From Albula goreensis (lineage: Eukaryota > Chordata > Actinopteri > Albuliformes > Albulidae): a stretch of 64,000 bases of DNA. Each line of letters begins with the position of its first letter. The stretch's first letter is position 1. The DNA lies in contig CM040751.1 in the NCBI GenBank assembly GCA_022829145.1, positions 6,963,581 to 7,027,580 of the forward strand, in the 5' to 3' direction. A model generated the notes under the pieces. The model searched no databases. It was not told the DNA's origin and saw only the letters and a program-made list of their open reading frames with translations. The position numbers and the translations under genes were made by a program. Positions 35,888 to 47,327 of the stretch are shown one piece after another.

Positions 35888-36085
35888 TCAGTCACAGGGC
35901 TGGTCTGGGTGTTCGTGACTGATGGGGAAGTAGTAGAGCGGGATGTTCTGGGGGCAGGGGTGGCCGGGAGGCTGACTCCAAACCGTTTGGGCTTCCATTG
36001 GTTCCCCTCGGCCATGTCTGTGATGACACCCCAGGGTGAAGTTCTTGAACAGGGGGATCTTCACCTGGATCACCACCTCACGATC
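35888..36085 (-). CDS. rnaset2: RNase T2 terminal coding exon
   Basis: The acceptor is CTGGCAG and the stop TGA is at 35890-35888. It encodes 65 residues starting DREVVIQVKIPLFKNFTLGC, which aligns with human IGQIELCLTKQ...LQNC. A tail with GHPCPQNIPLYYFPISHEHP follows. Confidence 0.85.
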   Translation of the reverse strand, partial: DREVVIQVKIPLFKNFTLGCHHRHGRGEPMEAQTVWSQPPGHPCPQNIPLYYFPISHEHPDQPCD

Positions 36086-39000
36086 CTGCCAGTACAGTGG
36101 ACCAGAGAAAGAAGAGAGGGACAGGTACACTGAGGGGGTTTGAGATTTTAAATTATTTGATGATAGTTACACACTTATAACACTCTAGGTGATATCAAAA
36201 CGTGACATAGTGTTTCAGAGAATACCAAGGATACTAATTGTATGTATATCATAACATGACTTTAAATTATTTAATTGATGTTATTATTTAATTATGCCAA
36301 TTTCTGTAATACATCACCTTGCTGGTGATCAACAGACCAACATTGTGAGTCTTGGTAGTGGGCTAGTTTGTTATATACTGTCCCAGTCATTCCAGTCGCC
36401 ATGCAAATTACTTCCATTTTATATTAATGAATATGAAATCATGCTTAAGAGTGCGTGAACCCCTTTGGAATGATCTACATTAAGTAATATTTGGACTGCA
36501 GTTATATTAAATCTTTGTGAATTTTGCAATACAAAAGTCATTCTGATTAATGGGGGAAAACATGAAAGCATACAGCATCCTCTTAGCTTATTTAGCAAAA
36601 TGGTCCAACAAAAACAGTATTTATTTTCATAGTCTATCAGTGTCTTGTGCCATATCACAAGCTTCTTGCTCACAGAATTGCTTCATCTCTGACTTTTGGG
36701 GGTTTCCTTTAATGGGTAGCTAGCTTTCGGTCTGGCCAGAGCAGTTGACCCATACATAAATATTACTCCAAAGACTTACATCTACTTGGGTAGACGTTCT
36801 GTTGATCTGCTTGGATATTTAGGATAGTTATGTCTGGATGGCCCACTTTTTGCAAAGCTTCTGCTAACAGAAGACCTGATCCACCCCTTTTGGACTTTCT
36901 GGCAAAAACGTAGAACTAATGATAGCCTCTTTACTGACGTCATCAAGAGATACATTACTCTGGCAACAAAGCAGTCCCAAACCATGGCAATTACATTACA
37001 ATGCTCGGATGAGAAGGATGGGCGTATACTTCTGTAGGACCTGTTTTTCCACCATAAATTATTGCAGCCAACAAATTTTTCCAGTGGGTCATGAAGACAG
37101 AAAACTATTTAAGCAGACTGTAAAATGTTCCATATTTGAATTTATGAAGGCGGTGACCAAAATTCCAGTGAAGGAAGCAGATGGCATATGACAATTGTAA
37201 TGAAATGAAGTTTCAAGTTTTAAGATTCATAGGAAAGCAAACCCTCAAAAATCAGATGTGAAGCAATTCTGCAAGGAAGAGGGGCTGAAATTTCTCAAAG
37301 CAGATGCCAAACACCACCGATAAACTTTTTCCTTTTGCTGTCACTGCTGGTATTTCACTTTCTGGAAAAAAAAAGTTCACATATTTTTGTCCACAAGGAT
37401 ATGTAGTGTTGGAACTTTTTGTTAATGAATTTTAAAAATATATCCAAGTAATACAGTTGGCATTTCTTACTGAGATTTAATTCACAAAGACAACATATTT
37501 TAGTTTAAAATATGTTAAAATACGTATGATTCCAAACAGTTCACAGCATCTAAGCTGTCTGGTTTGGCTGGTTAACTTTGAAATATGATTGTATGCATAT
37601 TTTGTCTGTAAACCTTTTAAAACATATTTTTAAATGTACTAAGAGTCATTTAGGGTTTTTGTTAGCACTAGTGTGTTAGCTGCATCAAAATACAAAACAG
37701 CTGTATTGTTTGCATGTGATGGGCATGGCATGGGAGAAACTGGTTCATTCTCACATCGACATATGAATATGCTGGAATATGTCATTTTGGAGAATGTTAT
37801 CCCATTATCTCTTGTAGCTTTACTAGCTTTTTTGTACTGTTCTTGCAAGACTTCTGTTTGTAGTTATCAGATAACAGTACATTTATGCCACAATTAGTCT
37901 TTTATTCCATGTTAAACCTCTGATGGTAGTGTCTTTTCTCCCTTACTTCATCTTTTTGCTGACCTGAGGTGACCACCGATTGACTGATTGAGGTTTCTTA
38001 TTTAGACTGCCTGAGAATGCATAAAAAATGCCCATTTGTGTGAAAGCGGCAACAGTGTTAGAAAGGGTGTGGAGAGATACAATGATTTCAGTGTTCAAAT
38101 TTCCCTCTTTAAAACCAGAATGACCAGTAAAATATGGAGCCAGAACAAGGTTGCTTAGTGTCTGGTTCTGGTTCCTATTCTTGTTTCCATTCCACAGCTC
38201 TTGCCCACCACCAAGACCCTAGATATAAAATTTAAATGGAAAAAAGGATTCAGTCAAGGAACTCGGAAAAATAAAGTAAGTATATATTGCTGAACACAGA
38301 ACTGTATAGAAATGTCACTTCTCTTATGCTCATAAAATCCTCCCATGGTTGTGTAGCTACTCTGCAGCCTCTAAGAGACTGCAGCGTGTAATGCCACTGG
38401 CCGCATACTAACTCTTAACAATTGCACAGATGTTTAAAAAAACTATCAACTTTCTGCAAAAAATTGTAATGTTGACCACATTCTGAACGTACTGTTTTTT
38501 TCAATACCCCCCCAGCAGAGAGAAAACAATGGACAAGTGGTGTTTCCCATTGCTGCGAAATAGTAAGGTGAAAAATATTTTTTGATTAGACTGTTATTGT
38601 TTGACATGATTTGCTTCATAATTAAAATGGTTTAATTCAGGTTTTGAAACACAGCGATAAGCTCACCTGACTGTCCTTCAGACATTAGATCTCACCTGAC
38701 TGTCTTTCAAACACTGAATCTCACGTGACTGTCCTTCAGACACTGGATCTCACCTGACTGTCCTTCAGACACTGAATCTCACCTGACTGTCCTTCAGGCA
38801 CTGGATCTCACCTGACTGTCCTTCAGACACTGGATCTCACCTGACTGTCCTTCAGGCACTGGATCTCACCTGACTGTCCTTCAGACACTGAATCTCACCT
38901 GACTGTCCTTCAGACACTGGATCTCACCTGACTGTCCTTCAGGCACTGGATCTCACCTGACTGTCCTTCAGAAACTGAATCTCACCTGACTGTCCTTCAG

Positions 39001-42000
39001 ACACTGGATCTCAAGATGATCTCCCATCATTGGGGCCAGGGCTGAGTGGAGGTCATCAAACTAAAGATACAGCATTAGAGAAACACATGCTCTCAAACTA
39101 AAGATACAGTTTCACATGCTCTCGTTTGTGGAGAAATGTCCGCACACTAAAATATGGACATGACAAACATCCATGAAGTTGCAATATTTCAAATATAATA
39201 TGCACCACAATTACAAGCTGTAAAATTACATCATTGGTTCATATAGCAAATGTTTACTGCATCTATGTGAAACTTTAAGAGACACTATAGGGGCACTATA
39301 ATCGCCGAAGAAGGTGCTAATATTGAATATACAATGTAAAGTATCCACAGAAAAGTAGTGACAGTAGCAATAGCAAAGGAAAAACACAAAGCAATGTAGC
39401 ACAAGGCATACACTGATAAGAATGGAAGTGCAACAGCAAGAATGGATACTCAGTAATAATAATGGATAGGCAGGATGGATTCAAAAAAATGGGCGAATGC
39501 CAAATTCCTCATTAAGCCCCTGTGGCATTTAAGTGTTTAGTGGGCATATGGAGAAAGTCTTCCCACTTAGGAGGTAAGCATTCAGTGAACATTTGGGTAT
39601 TACCTTGTAAGTGCTGTTGCAGGATGGCTTAATTCCTGCGTCCATCAAAGCTCTAAGAGATGAGGAGTGAGTGTGGTCAGCAACATTTCGAGTTCAGCTA
39701 AACGTTTCACACAGATGCTTATGAATTATGAATTCCAGGGATTTATACCTGCATGTTCACATTCACAGACTCTGTTGGTGCGCTTTAAAGGTCCGCTGGA
39801 CTTCACAAAATCTGTTCCGCTCACCCCGATTTCAACCCACATTAAAACACAGCTAAGGACTCTTATCAAGAGTATCGTTCAAACTGACACGGCTTGGGCT
39901 CGATTGTCAGGTGTTTTTGACAAGGACTGGATCTGTTGACTCTCTTCCCCCAAGGCGTCATGCTCACCGGTCGATATCAAACCTGCCTCTTAACTTGAGG
40001 GAAGCTTGGAAATATCTGGTCGGGGAATTCATCCCTTCTACACAAGCAGCACAGGAGCCGTGCTTGATCCACTCCTGCTTCCTGCAGGAAAGAAGACACA
40101 CCCGTGAGTATAAATGTAACAGCAACGAACCATCAATGTAAATTAACTATGCTAACCACAATTAAAATACAAATCCAGCTACATACAGAATACTCAGAGA
40201 ATACATTCATATCAAGCCCTAATTAGAGAGACGTGAAATCATAAGAATATGGATATAAGCCAGTAAAACACAATAGTCTCTCTGAGTTGAGAAGATGATG
40301 GTATCACCACTACAGGGCAAGCACAGTCATGCATCCAGAGGGATGTGGTAGGCTTTGATTTATTCTAGGCATGGTGGAGCTGTCCAATTGTCAAATCTCA
40401 AATTGCATCACTCTCTTGTGCTCTCCAAGGGCTAGCTGGGCACAGAACTGTTGATCTTGTGTTTCTCTGACTAAATGGGTAGTACACGATAAGTCCTGCA
40501 TCTGCAGTGTGAAAAACTGTAGTTAGTTGCCATATGAATCAGAGAACTCGACAACATAGATCCAGGTAAGTAAAGTGAGGAAACATACTGTAACATATAA
40601 GTCCGTAGTCTTGTTATCTGAGATTTTCAGTAGTGCAAATATTTTTTGTTACAAAAGTAAATAGATGAAAACAATGTCCCATTATTGTGGGACATATATT
40701 GGATTCTGCATTGTCAGTTTTTTTTGGCAGAAATAGTTGTAACTTGAGAAAAATGAAGTAAGCTGTGAGGGCTCAACACTTTTCTATCACAAGAAAGCTC
40801 TGCCACTAGGCACTACAGACTGTAGTTAATCTCTATCCTTCAACGACGCAGCTCTTTATAAAGTGAAGCAAAATGCTTAACAGCCAATGCTATTTTGAAC
40901 ATTTGCATAATGTTACTGTAACATACAAAGTATTTAATGCTGAGAAAAGGGTATTTCAAGGAACATGATTCAGAACATGTGACAGACACTGCCCCCTAGT
41001 GCACCTCACCCTACACTGCACAGACCTGTCCCAATACCATCTGATAAGATATAATTTATGGCTACTGCGCCCTCAGCCAGGAGCACATACCAAAAGGTGA
41101 AGCTTGTCTTGGTTTTCAGCAGTGTTGGCCACAGATCAGAGATCTCAGGCTCCAGTTCCTGGAATTGGAGTGCCGGGGGCATTTGTGGTTAACATTGCAA
41201 TCAAATAGGACATTTTCTGTTGTAAATTGTTTTTAAAGAGGGTGTCATCCCGAGCTTGAACATGCTACATACAAGCGCAAACATGAGGCTCAGAATGGAC
41301 TAAAACACTGTCTGGATTCTCACCTTGAGGTCTGATTCGAAGATAGGCCAGCAGGAACAACATCTGCCTGTGTTCATTGGCCTGAGCCAAAGAGAGGGGG
41401 GTGTTAGAGTAGCGTACCGGTGAACAAGCGACCTGCTAATTGGTCTGGTCCTGAGGTCAGGACAGAGATGTTCTCTTAAAATGTTAAAAGAAAGAATTCC
41501 CTCTGGGCTAAATGTTATCAGGTTTATTAGTTAGTTTCTTTTTCTAACCTGGGTTTTTATTTTTAATTCTAAAATTGACTTAAAGTGTAAAAATGCTTAT
41601 AGCCTAAAAACTGGTGAAAATCAGTTTCAATGCTAACATTTCAATGCTACTTCCCATTGTAGGCTTTGTTAATGGGATATTGACATGGGAATTGGTCAGT
41701 GGAGCCTTAGCCAAGGCGACATTGTGTTATGTTCCACATTGTCCGTTTTGCCAGAAGAGCACCAAAATGTCACAGTGATCTCATACAAACCACAGCAACT
41801 GTAAACAATGTATTGTATGTAACTATTTTAAAACACTAAAAACAGTCCCTTGACATAAGACCAAAAATGAATGTTGATGAAAGAGTATGGTGCTTGGTGT
41901 AGTTCAGTGGTCTCTTACCACAACCCATGGATGGTCCAGCTCTTTACGGTCCGTGGAACATTGCATCCAAGCTCCTTCTTTAGACCCTGAGAATACACAA

Positions 42001-43151
42001 ATGTGTCATCATTTTCATCTGCAAGGGACAACACCTGTAGAGCGCCCCCTTGTGTCATAACAATGGTTGTTCTCAGCAAGCTTGACAGAGTTGCAAAGAT
42101 AACTGGGCAGAGCACCATAGATAATCTATTGTACATGATGCATTTTATCTGGCTTACTCTTTCCTGTACCAGAAGCCAATTTACCTTTTCAAAGTGAGAA
42201 GATTCAAAATCAGGCTGACCAGAAGGGATCCTTGGTATGCAATGACTATAGCTGATCCGTGATGGGCACTGTGGCACTACAGCCAATCAAAGTGATGGTG
42301 AGTTTGCAGTGTTGCATTCTGGACTAGGCACAGGACTGAGAGACCTGGGTGTGTATTGGAACAGTACAGCCCAAATAGGATAGGCCTCTTGAAAATGGGT
42401 CAAATGGCTCAGGTTGCTGTCAGTTACTGATCATAACATTATTTAAGTCATAATGTTATTTAAATTATTCCATAGCCGTTACAAAAAAAGAATAAAAACT
42501 TTTTTCCATGGTAGCAGCAAATTAAATACACATCACAATGGACATAATCACACGTCAGAATATTCAAGCACATATTCTGTACAGAATAGGATGAATGTTA
42601 TTCTTTAGCTCACTCTTGGTTGGACAAGCTAAGTCCATGCCACACACAGCCACATGCTCACCTTTCATAAGTGCTTGGTGTGTCCAGCCAAATGTTTGAA
42701 GTGTAAAACATTATACAACTTGTGATAAAAACAATGAGAAGAGATTCCAAACCAGTGCACACTCACCACACAGAAGGATCCAGGCCACAATAAAGCAAAC
42801 CTCATGCATTCCCAGTCACAAAATCTGGACAGAAAAATACATTTTGATCAAATGAAATCAATTCATAGAGAATGAAAAATCCACAATTCACCCACACCGA
42901 TGGCAACAGTCTGCAACATGCATGTTCCATTCAGCTCCTTGGAGATAAGGCCTCTAACGAAGGTAAACAGCAACAAGCAAGCCCAATCAGTAAGTAAGTG
43001 GACTAGTCTTATTTCGGAACAGTGCTTTCATACACAGAGTGTGCGAAGGGGGCCCTTACGTTATGTCCGTCTGGAAAAGTTCATCGGCATGTTTGAGAGT
43101 AAGAGCTGGGCCACACAGCAGAAAAGCAGCCAACAGACAGACCACAGCCAT
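35888..43151 (-). CDS. rnaset2: secreted acid ribonuclease T2
   Basis: Coding exons in transcript order: 43151-43060, 42824-42767, 41986-41919, 41381-41324, 41158-41091, 40081-39968, 39652-39604, 39060-38986, 36085-35888. They sum to 780 nt, 259 aa, with every phase matching. MAVVCLLAAFLLCGPALT is a signal peptide. Active-site segment CAS I is W67TIHGLW73 and CAS II is F114 to C125 (FWKQEWIKHGSC). Family role: endonucleolytic RNA cleavage through a 2',3'-cyclic phosphate in lysosomes or outside the cell. H70, E118 and H122 match the catalytic human H65, E114 and H118. Residue 117 is Q where human has H113. The C-terminal half has paired cysteines (IQC, LGC, HPC, PC) as in fish RNase T2-like proteins. 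It could be annotated as an rnaset2-like paralogue. Confidence 0.9.
36086..38661. other. rnaset2: last RNase T2 intron, remainder
   Basis: AT-rich intron sequence without a recognisable gene. Open frames around 36780-37190 are short and match nothing I know. Confidence 0.6.
38662..39009 (-). repeat. 29-bp minisatellite, 12 copies, built from an exon end and its splice donor
   Basis: There are twelve contiguous 29-bp units. Read on the minus strand each unit is 24 bases ending in CAG followed by GTGAG. The unit at 38981-39009 is the true 3' end of coding exon 8 (I-Q-C-L-K-D-S-Q) plus the first five bases of its intron. The other eleven continue into the intron. Variants cycle roughly every three units (87 bp): ATCCAGTGTCTG, ATTCAGTxTCTG, ATCCAGTGCCTG. 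All keep GT. The unit at 38720-38748 reads CACGTGAG instead of CAGGTGAG. Confidence 0.95.
38986..39060 (-). CDS. rnaset2: RNase T2 coding exon 8 (origin of the minisatellite)
   Basis: The acceptor is ATCTTTAG and the exon has 25 codons in phase 0 on both sides. It encodes FDDLHSALAPMMGDHLEIQC and then LKDSQ. This aligns with human FKDALARVYG...KIQCLPPSQ and supplies a family-conserved cysteine. Its last 24 bases are the repeat unit amplified downstream. Confidence 0.9.
39968..40081 (-). CDS. rnaset2: RNase T2 coding exon 6 (CAS II)
   Basis: The acceptor is CCTGCAG and the donor GTGAGC. It encodes KQEWIKHGSCAACVEGMN and then RYFQASLKLRGRFDID. The catalytic Glu and His of CAS II are present. 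Gln occupies the position before Glu that is His in the human enzyme. Confidence 0.92.
41919..41986 (-). CDS. rnaset2: RNase T2 coding exon 3 (CAS I)
   Basis: The acceptor is TATTCTCAG and the donor GTAAGA. It encodes GLKKELGCNVPRTVKS and WTIHGLW, the diagnostic first active-site segment with the catalytic His. Confidence 0.93.
43060..43151 (-). CDS. rnaset2: RNase T2 first coding exon (signal peptide)
   Basis: The ATG at 43151-43149 starts MAVVCLLAAFLLCGPALTLK, a classic signal peptide. The donor is GTAAGG. The exon ends in phase 2 and joins the 58-nt exon at 42824. Confidence 0.85.
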
Positions 43152-43795
43152 GTTGGACCTAGAAGACTACACACAAACACAAGAGGGAGGTGGAAAAAAG
43201 ATGTGAGGTTTGATGGAATGTGTGTGGGTGTGTGTGTCAGTTAATTAAACTTGCTCCAAATCAATTTGATCAATTCAACAACAGTTAGGGACGAACTGTC
43301 TATGCACTAAAACATCCTCTTCAATATTTTTACTTTAGCAGGTTCATCGAGGTTAGCCAGCTAAGCCAGCTTCATACTTTACCTTCCTATCCCCTGGAGG
43401 GTCACAGTATGTGCCAGTACAGTGAGGAAACACTTAATTAAGGGTTCATTTTCAGAATGTACTGGTTTTAAATGAAAACATGCTTTTCAAAGCAACTGCA
43501 AATAACATAATGCAAGATGTATGATGTGAGAATGTCTCAGAACTCCTCACTGAGAACATGTCCAGTCTGTTTGAAAATACAGTTTTGCCAATGGTAGTGT
43601 TTCATACTGAGGAACTTAAAAAATAAACTGAGCTGTGAAACGGGTCACCCTCCAGAAAGGATGAACTGAACACATATGGCAATATTCATATCACTTTAAC
43701 TCGATTGAAAAAGCCCACTTCCACAGAAACAACACTCAGATTACTCATTTTTGAGCTGAAGGACAGTGGTGAGCTGCATATACGTTCGGACTTAC

Positions 43796-43895
43796 CGAGC
43801 AAAAGCAAACGTGTGGATCTCAGCGGATATCTTGCCTGCCGCGGCTCAGATGTCTGTCCTATTGAAAGAGAAGGAAAAGTTTTTTTAACCATCTA
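43796..43895 (-). other. rnaset2: probable non-coding first exon of the RNase T2 gene
   Basis: A strong donor (TTGCTCG|GTAAGT) at 43796/43795 on the minus strand precedes the coding start by 0.65 kb. Joining it to either candidate acceptor of the next exon gives stops before the ATG in the only open frame, so it is best read as 5' UTR. The upstream limit is a guess. Confidence 0.4.
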
Positions 43896-44626
43896 GATCA
43901 TGTGATGAGGCCGAAAGTACAATCGATCCCCTCACTTCCTTTTTTTAAATTCACCTAACTGTATCTTCCCCTTCCATGTGACAAAGTATTTTTTAGCCCT
44001 GCTACCTGAGTTATAGTCAATCTGCTTAAAGAGAATTTGTTCATATTTATATTTTAATATCCTTCTCAGACTCAGATTTTTCCACACAGAGTACTGTGGG
44101 GAATTCATTTGACAAATGTCAATTTAAAGGCAGTTATTCCCTTTCATTTTAACTGGATAACTGCAGCAAAATGCAGCACTAGAATGAATCACATTCAGCC
44201 ATCGCCCTCTAGGCAAAGGCAGCAACATACAGAAAAGCCTTTATATTTTGTAGCTTCTCAGATACACTGTGTCACCAACTTGCCAGCATGGTTTTGAAGA
44301 TAAACTGGTACACTCTAACCCTATAATATAAATAGTACTTCTCATGTCTCCACTGGCCTGGGGAACAGAAGTTGAGGCAAAGAGTAGTGATGTAGGAGTT
44401 TACTGAACAGGCTGGAAAAGTAACTGGACATTTCTCTGAAGCAATTCAGGTGAAAGGGTACACAGCAGTTACCTACCTGAAAATTTATGGGATACCAATC
44501 AAAATTCAGTCAGTCCACTTGCTCCTGGTGTATAGCTTGTCTCTGAGATTGACAATTTCAAGACTTTGCGTGGAAGCAGATTGATGGCATACAAAAACAA
44601 TTGGCAGAGTCCATTCAGCATCTGTC

Positions 44627-44659
44627 ATTTATTTATTTATTTATGTATTTATTTATTTA
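44627..44659 (+). repeat. (ATTT)n microsatellite
   Basis: About eight copies of a TTTA/ATTT unit with one G interruption. Confidence 0.9.
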
Positions 44660-44781
44660 CTTTGACATACGACTGGATAAGAATGTGATGTTGTCTTGTT
44701 AAACAAAATAACAGTTTCAGTACGTTAATTTCCATGCTTGGTGAATTCACCAAACCTGTATCGGTGCAGTCAAAATAAACA

Positions 44782-44913
44782 GGAATAAATCACGACTGGT
44801 TGTGCAGTTCTATGAGAATAAATCACTTCAGGGTGGTTTCGCCTCGGGGCTGCATCACACCATCCTGTCCTGGTTTATTTCACAGAACTGCATCACCAGC
44901 CGTGGTTTATTCC
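44782..44913. repeat. long-hairpin MITE
   Basis: The left arm (44782-44837, starting GGAATAAATCACGACTGGT) and right arm (44856-44913, ending GCCGTGGTTTATTCC) are near-complete inverted repeats of about 56 bp. They are separated by an 18-bp loop containing CGCCTCGGGG. Transcribed, the element would fold into one long hairpin. Confidence 0.8.
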
Positions 44914-45310
44914 TTACCTATACCACAGCTTGGTTAAATACCTGTTTATGATTGGCTGGAGGGTGTCCATTATTTCGCAGTGAATGCACAGCAATAATGC
45001 AAGACTATTATCACCTTTCGAAATTAAAACGCAAGCTCATTCAGCTTCACTGAAGATTCCATTGACAACCGAACATAACACCGCAGTGAAATCACAATCT
45101 CAAACATCAAGTCTCCCACATACCTCGTTTGATCTACCATGTTCATTGTCACATTTTACAATAAATGGAAACGTTCGATTTATGTCAATAAAGAACGATG
45201 CAGCTTACTGATATAGCCAGCTACACAGTGTCCGTTTAGCTAGTGAAGTGGATAACCTTACGTTCTTGTTAACTGTTTCCACATAGGTACGTATGACGGA
45301 CACGAATGTC

Positions 45311-45392
45311 TTCGGGGCCGCATCACACCACCCTGACGTGGTTTATTTCCACAGAAGTGCGCCGCCAGTCGTGGTTTATTCCTTACTTAGTG
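45311..45392 (+). repeat. half copy of the hairpin MITE
   Basis: The stretch repeats the loop and right arm of the element at 44782-44913 (TCGGGGCCGCATCACACCAC to GTCGTGGTTTATTCC) in the same orientation, without the left arm. Confidence 0.8.
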
Positions 45393-46027
45393 TATCACTT
45401 ATTCATCGGCTTGTCTAAGTATATTATTAAACAAGAAACCAGAAAAGGGGAGGATTTGGCGTCTAGCCAAATGTGGATTACAGAACAGTGTGAGTTTCAC
45501 AACATGAGTTTGAATACATAACTTCATTTTTTTTTTTACTGATGAACTATTAGGACGTCAATTATGTGATTATTTCTGACAATAAAAACGTGAGAATCCG
45601 TTTGCCTGCGAGGGTGAAAACAAGCATCACGCAGGCGCCCTAACTGTGTTTGAAAAGCTGCTGTTCCTTGCGGGTAATTCTGGAAGTCGAAGACATGATT
45701 TAACATTTCAGTCAAGACCTGTTTATATTTTCACCTGAGGCCATTCGTACGATGCTCTACAATATAGCATAATTTACAAAGAACTGCCAAGATGTAATAG
45801 GAAAGTTTATTATTATTACGCCGACTGAATGTGCTAATGCACCCACCGATTCTGAGTTTCAGCAATGTGATTACTATATATCTGGAAATGCAAACAAATG
45901 TAACATGATCACACATATATTAATACATACATAAAATGATTATGAAATCTTATGTTGAGATTAAAAGAATTGTCCCGCCTCAGATCTGTTTCAACAAAAT
46001 CCAAATTCTTAATTTGCAACAAAGGGC

Positions 46028-46031
46028 AAAA

Positions 46032-46062
<31 letters not shown>

Positions 46063-46067
46063 AAAAA
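46028..46067 (+). repeat. (AAAT)n microsatellite
   Basis: About nine perfect copies of the tetranucleotide unit, ending in a run of A. Confidence 0.95.
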
Positions 46068-47327
46068 TTTACTGTTGCTGACGTAAATTCAGGACAAACC
46101 ACTTTTTAATCAACTTTTAGTTAGTTTACTACGAATTTATGCGATTCACAATTCTGCGACTTCTGGGAAAAAGATCTGCAAATTGTTACTTATGTCCAGA
46201 CTGCTCTCAAAGGGTTACAGTTGTTTCTAAATCATTATCTTTAGCCAAGGTCTCTTGCCTCCTTACCACTTCAAATACAAATAGCTATACAGTATTAGAT
46301 ATTGTTTGTTTTGAATGAGTTTAGTTTGACAAAATTCAGGATCTGTTCATAATGATACAGTTAGCTGTAAAATTTACGTTAACAAATCGGGGAAGAACCA
46401 AAACGTAAAACTTTCCTGCTGTTTCAGATATAAGCATAGCTTTACGCCTGAAGCCAGAAATCATTTTTACAATATTTCGTTTTAACAACATTTTTATCAA
46501 TCACTGACTATTGAAATATATCGTATGTGCATGCTACTTGTACCACTTCACAGGGCTTAGAGTGTCTCACAGTGCATTGCGTTTCTTTACAAATACCGAA
46601 CAATTACCTAATCAGTGTAATTCTTACGAATGATCTGTTTTAACTTCACTTTATTTGCGAAGTCCTTATTAGTATCTATTTACTTACGAATCAGTTACTG
46701 CGAAAATTGATTTAACTAAGATTGAGTAATCTTCGCAATTAATGTACATGAATGTTAATTCCGTTCTACACCTTTTTTACTCATTGATTTTAAGCCTGCC
46801 TTGTTATATTTCCCTTAATTGTCCCGTCATTGTGAATCCTACTGTGTGTAGTGTATGACTCAGCTGTTGTGACAAACCACACCGGTGCATTGCCGATTAT
46901 CACTCCGATAAAAACATGAATACCTGGGGGTTTTCTGTTGGGCTAATAATGACCAACATTGGGTTATACCGATGTATTTACATTTTTTTGGTTGGTGGGA
47001 GTTAACTTTACATCTGAAGTGAGACAAGCTTACCCCACACCTGTCATACTCATGATATCTAAATGAAAAAGAAATGTTTGTAAATTGAGTATGCTACTGA
47101 GTTTCCATTGTCTAAATGATACCAATGGCAACAATCTATGAATGAATCAATCAGTGCTGCCCTGCTCAGAAAAGCTGACTTGTACTTGCAGCTTGAAGGC
47201 TGAGTTTGTTCTATCCTGGAGGCCATACTTTGGCTCCAGTTCAGGAGTGCTGCAATATCTGCTCCTGTCTGCAGCTGAGCCGTGATATCAAAAACAGGCA
47301 GAAGTGTAACGCAGGCCAACGTTCAGT

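Larger units (their letters stand above)
43900..47300. other. intergenic region between divergent rnaset2 and cox7a1
   Basis: No gene is supported here. It holds an ATTT-type repeat (44627-44659), a hairpin MITE (44782-44913), a half copy of it (45311-45392) and an AAAT repeat (46028-46067). It should contain the promoters of both neighbouring genes. Confidence 0.6.

Noticed and set aside
36780-37191. Open frames on both strands inside the last rnaset2 intron, possibly a transposon relic
   Set aside because: No conserved motif could be recognised on either strand.
38662-39009. CRISPR-like array
   Set aside because: Units are contiguous without unique spacers, the genome is vertebrate, and the unit derives from an exon-intron junction.
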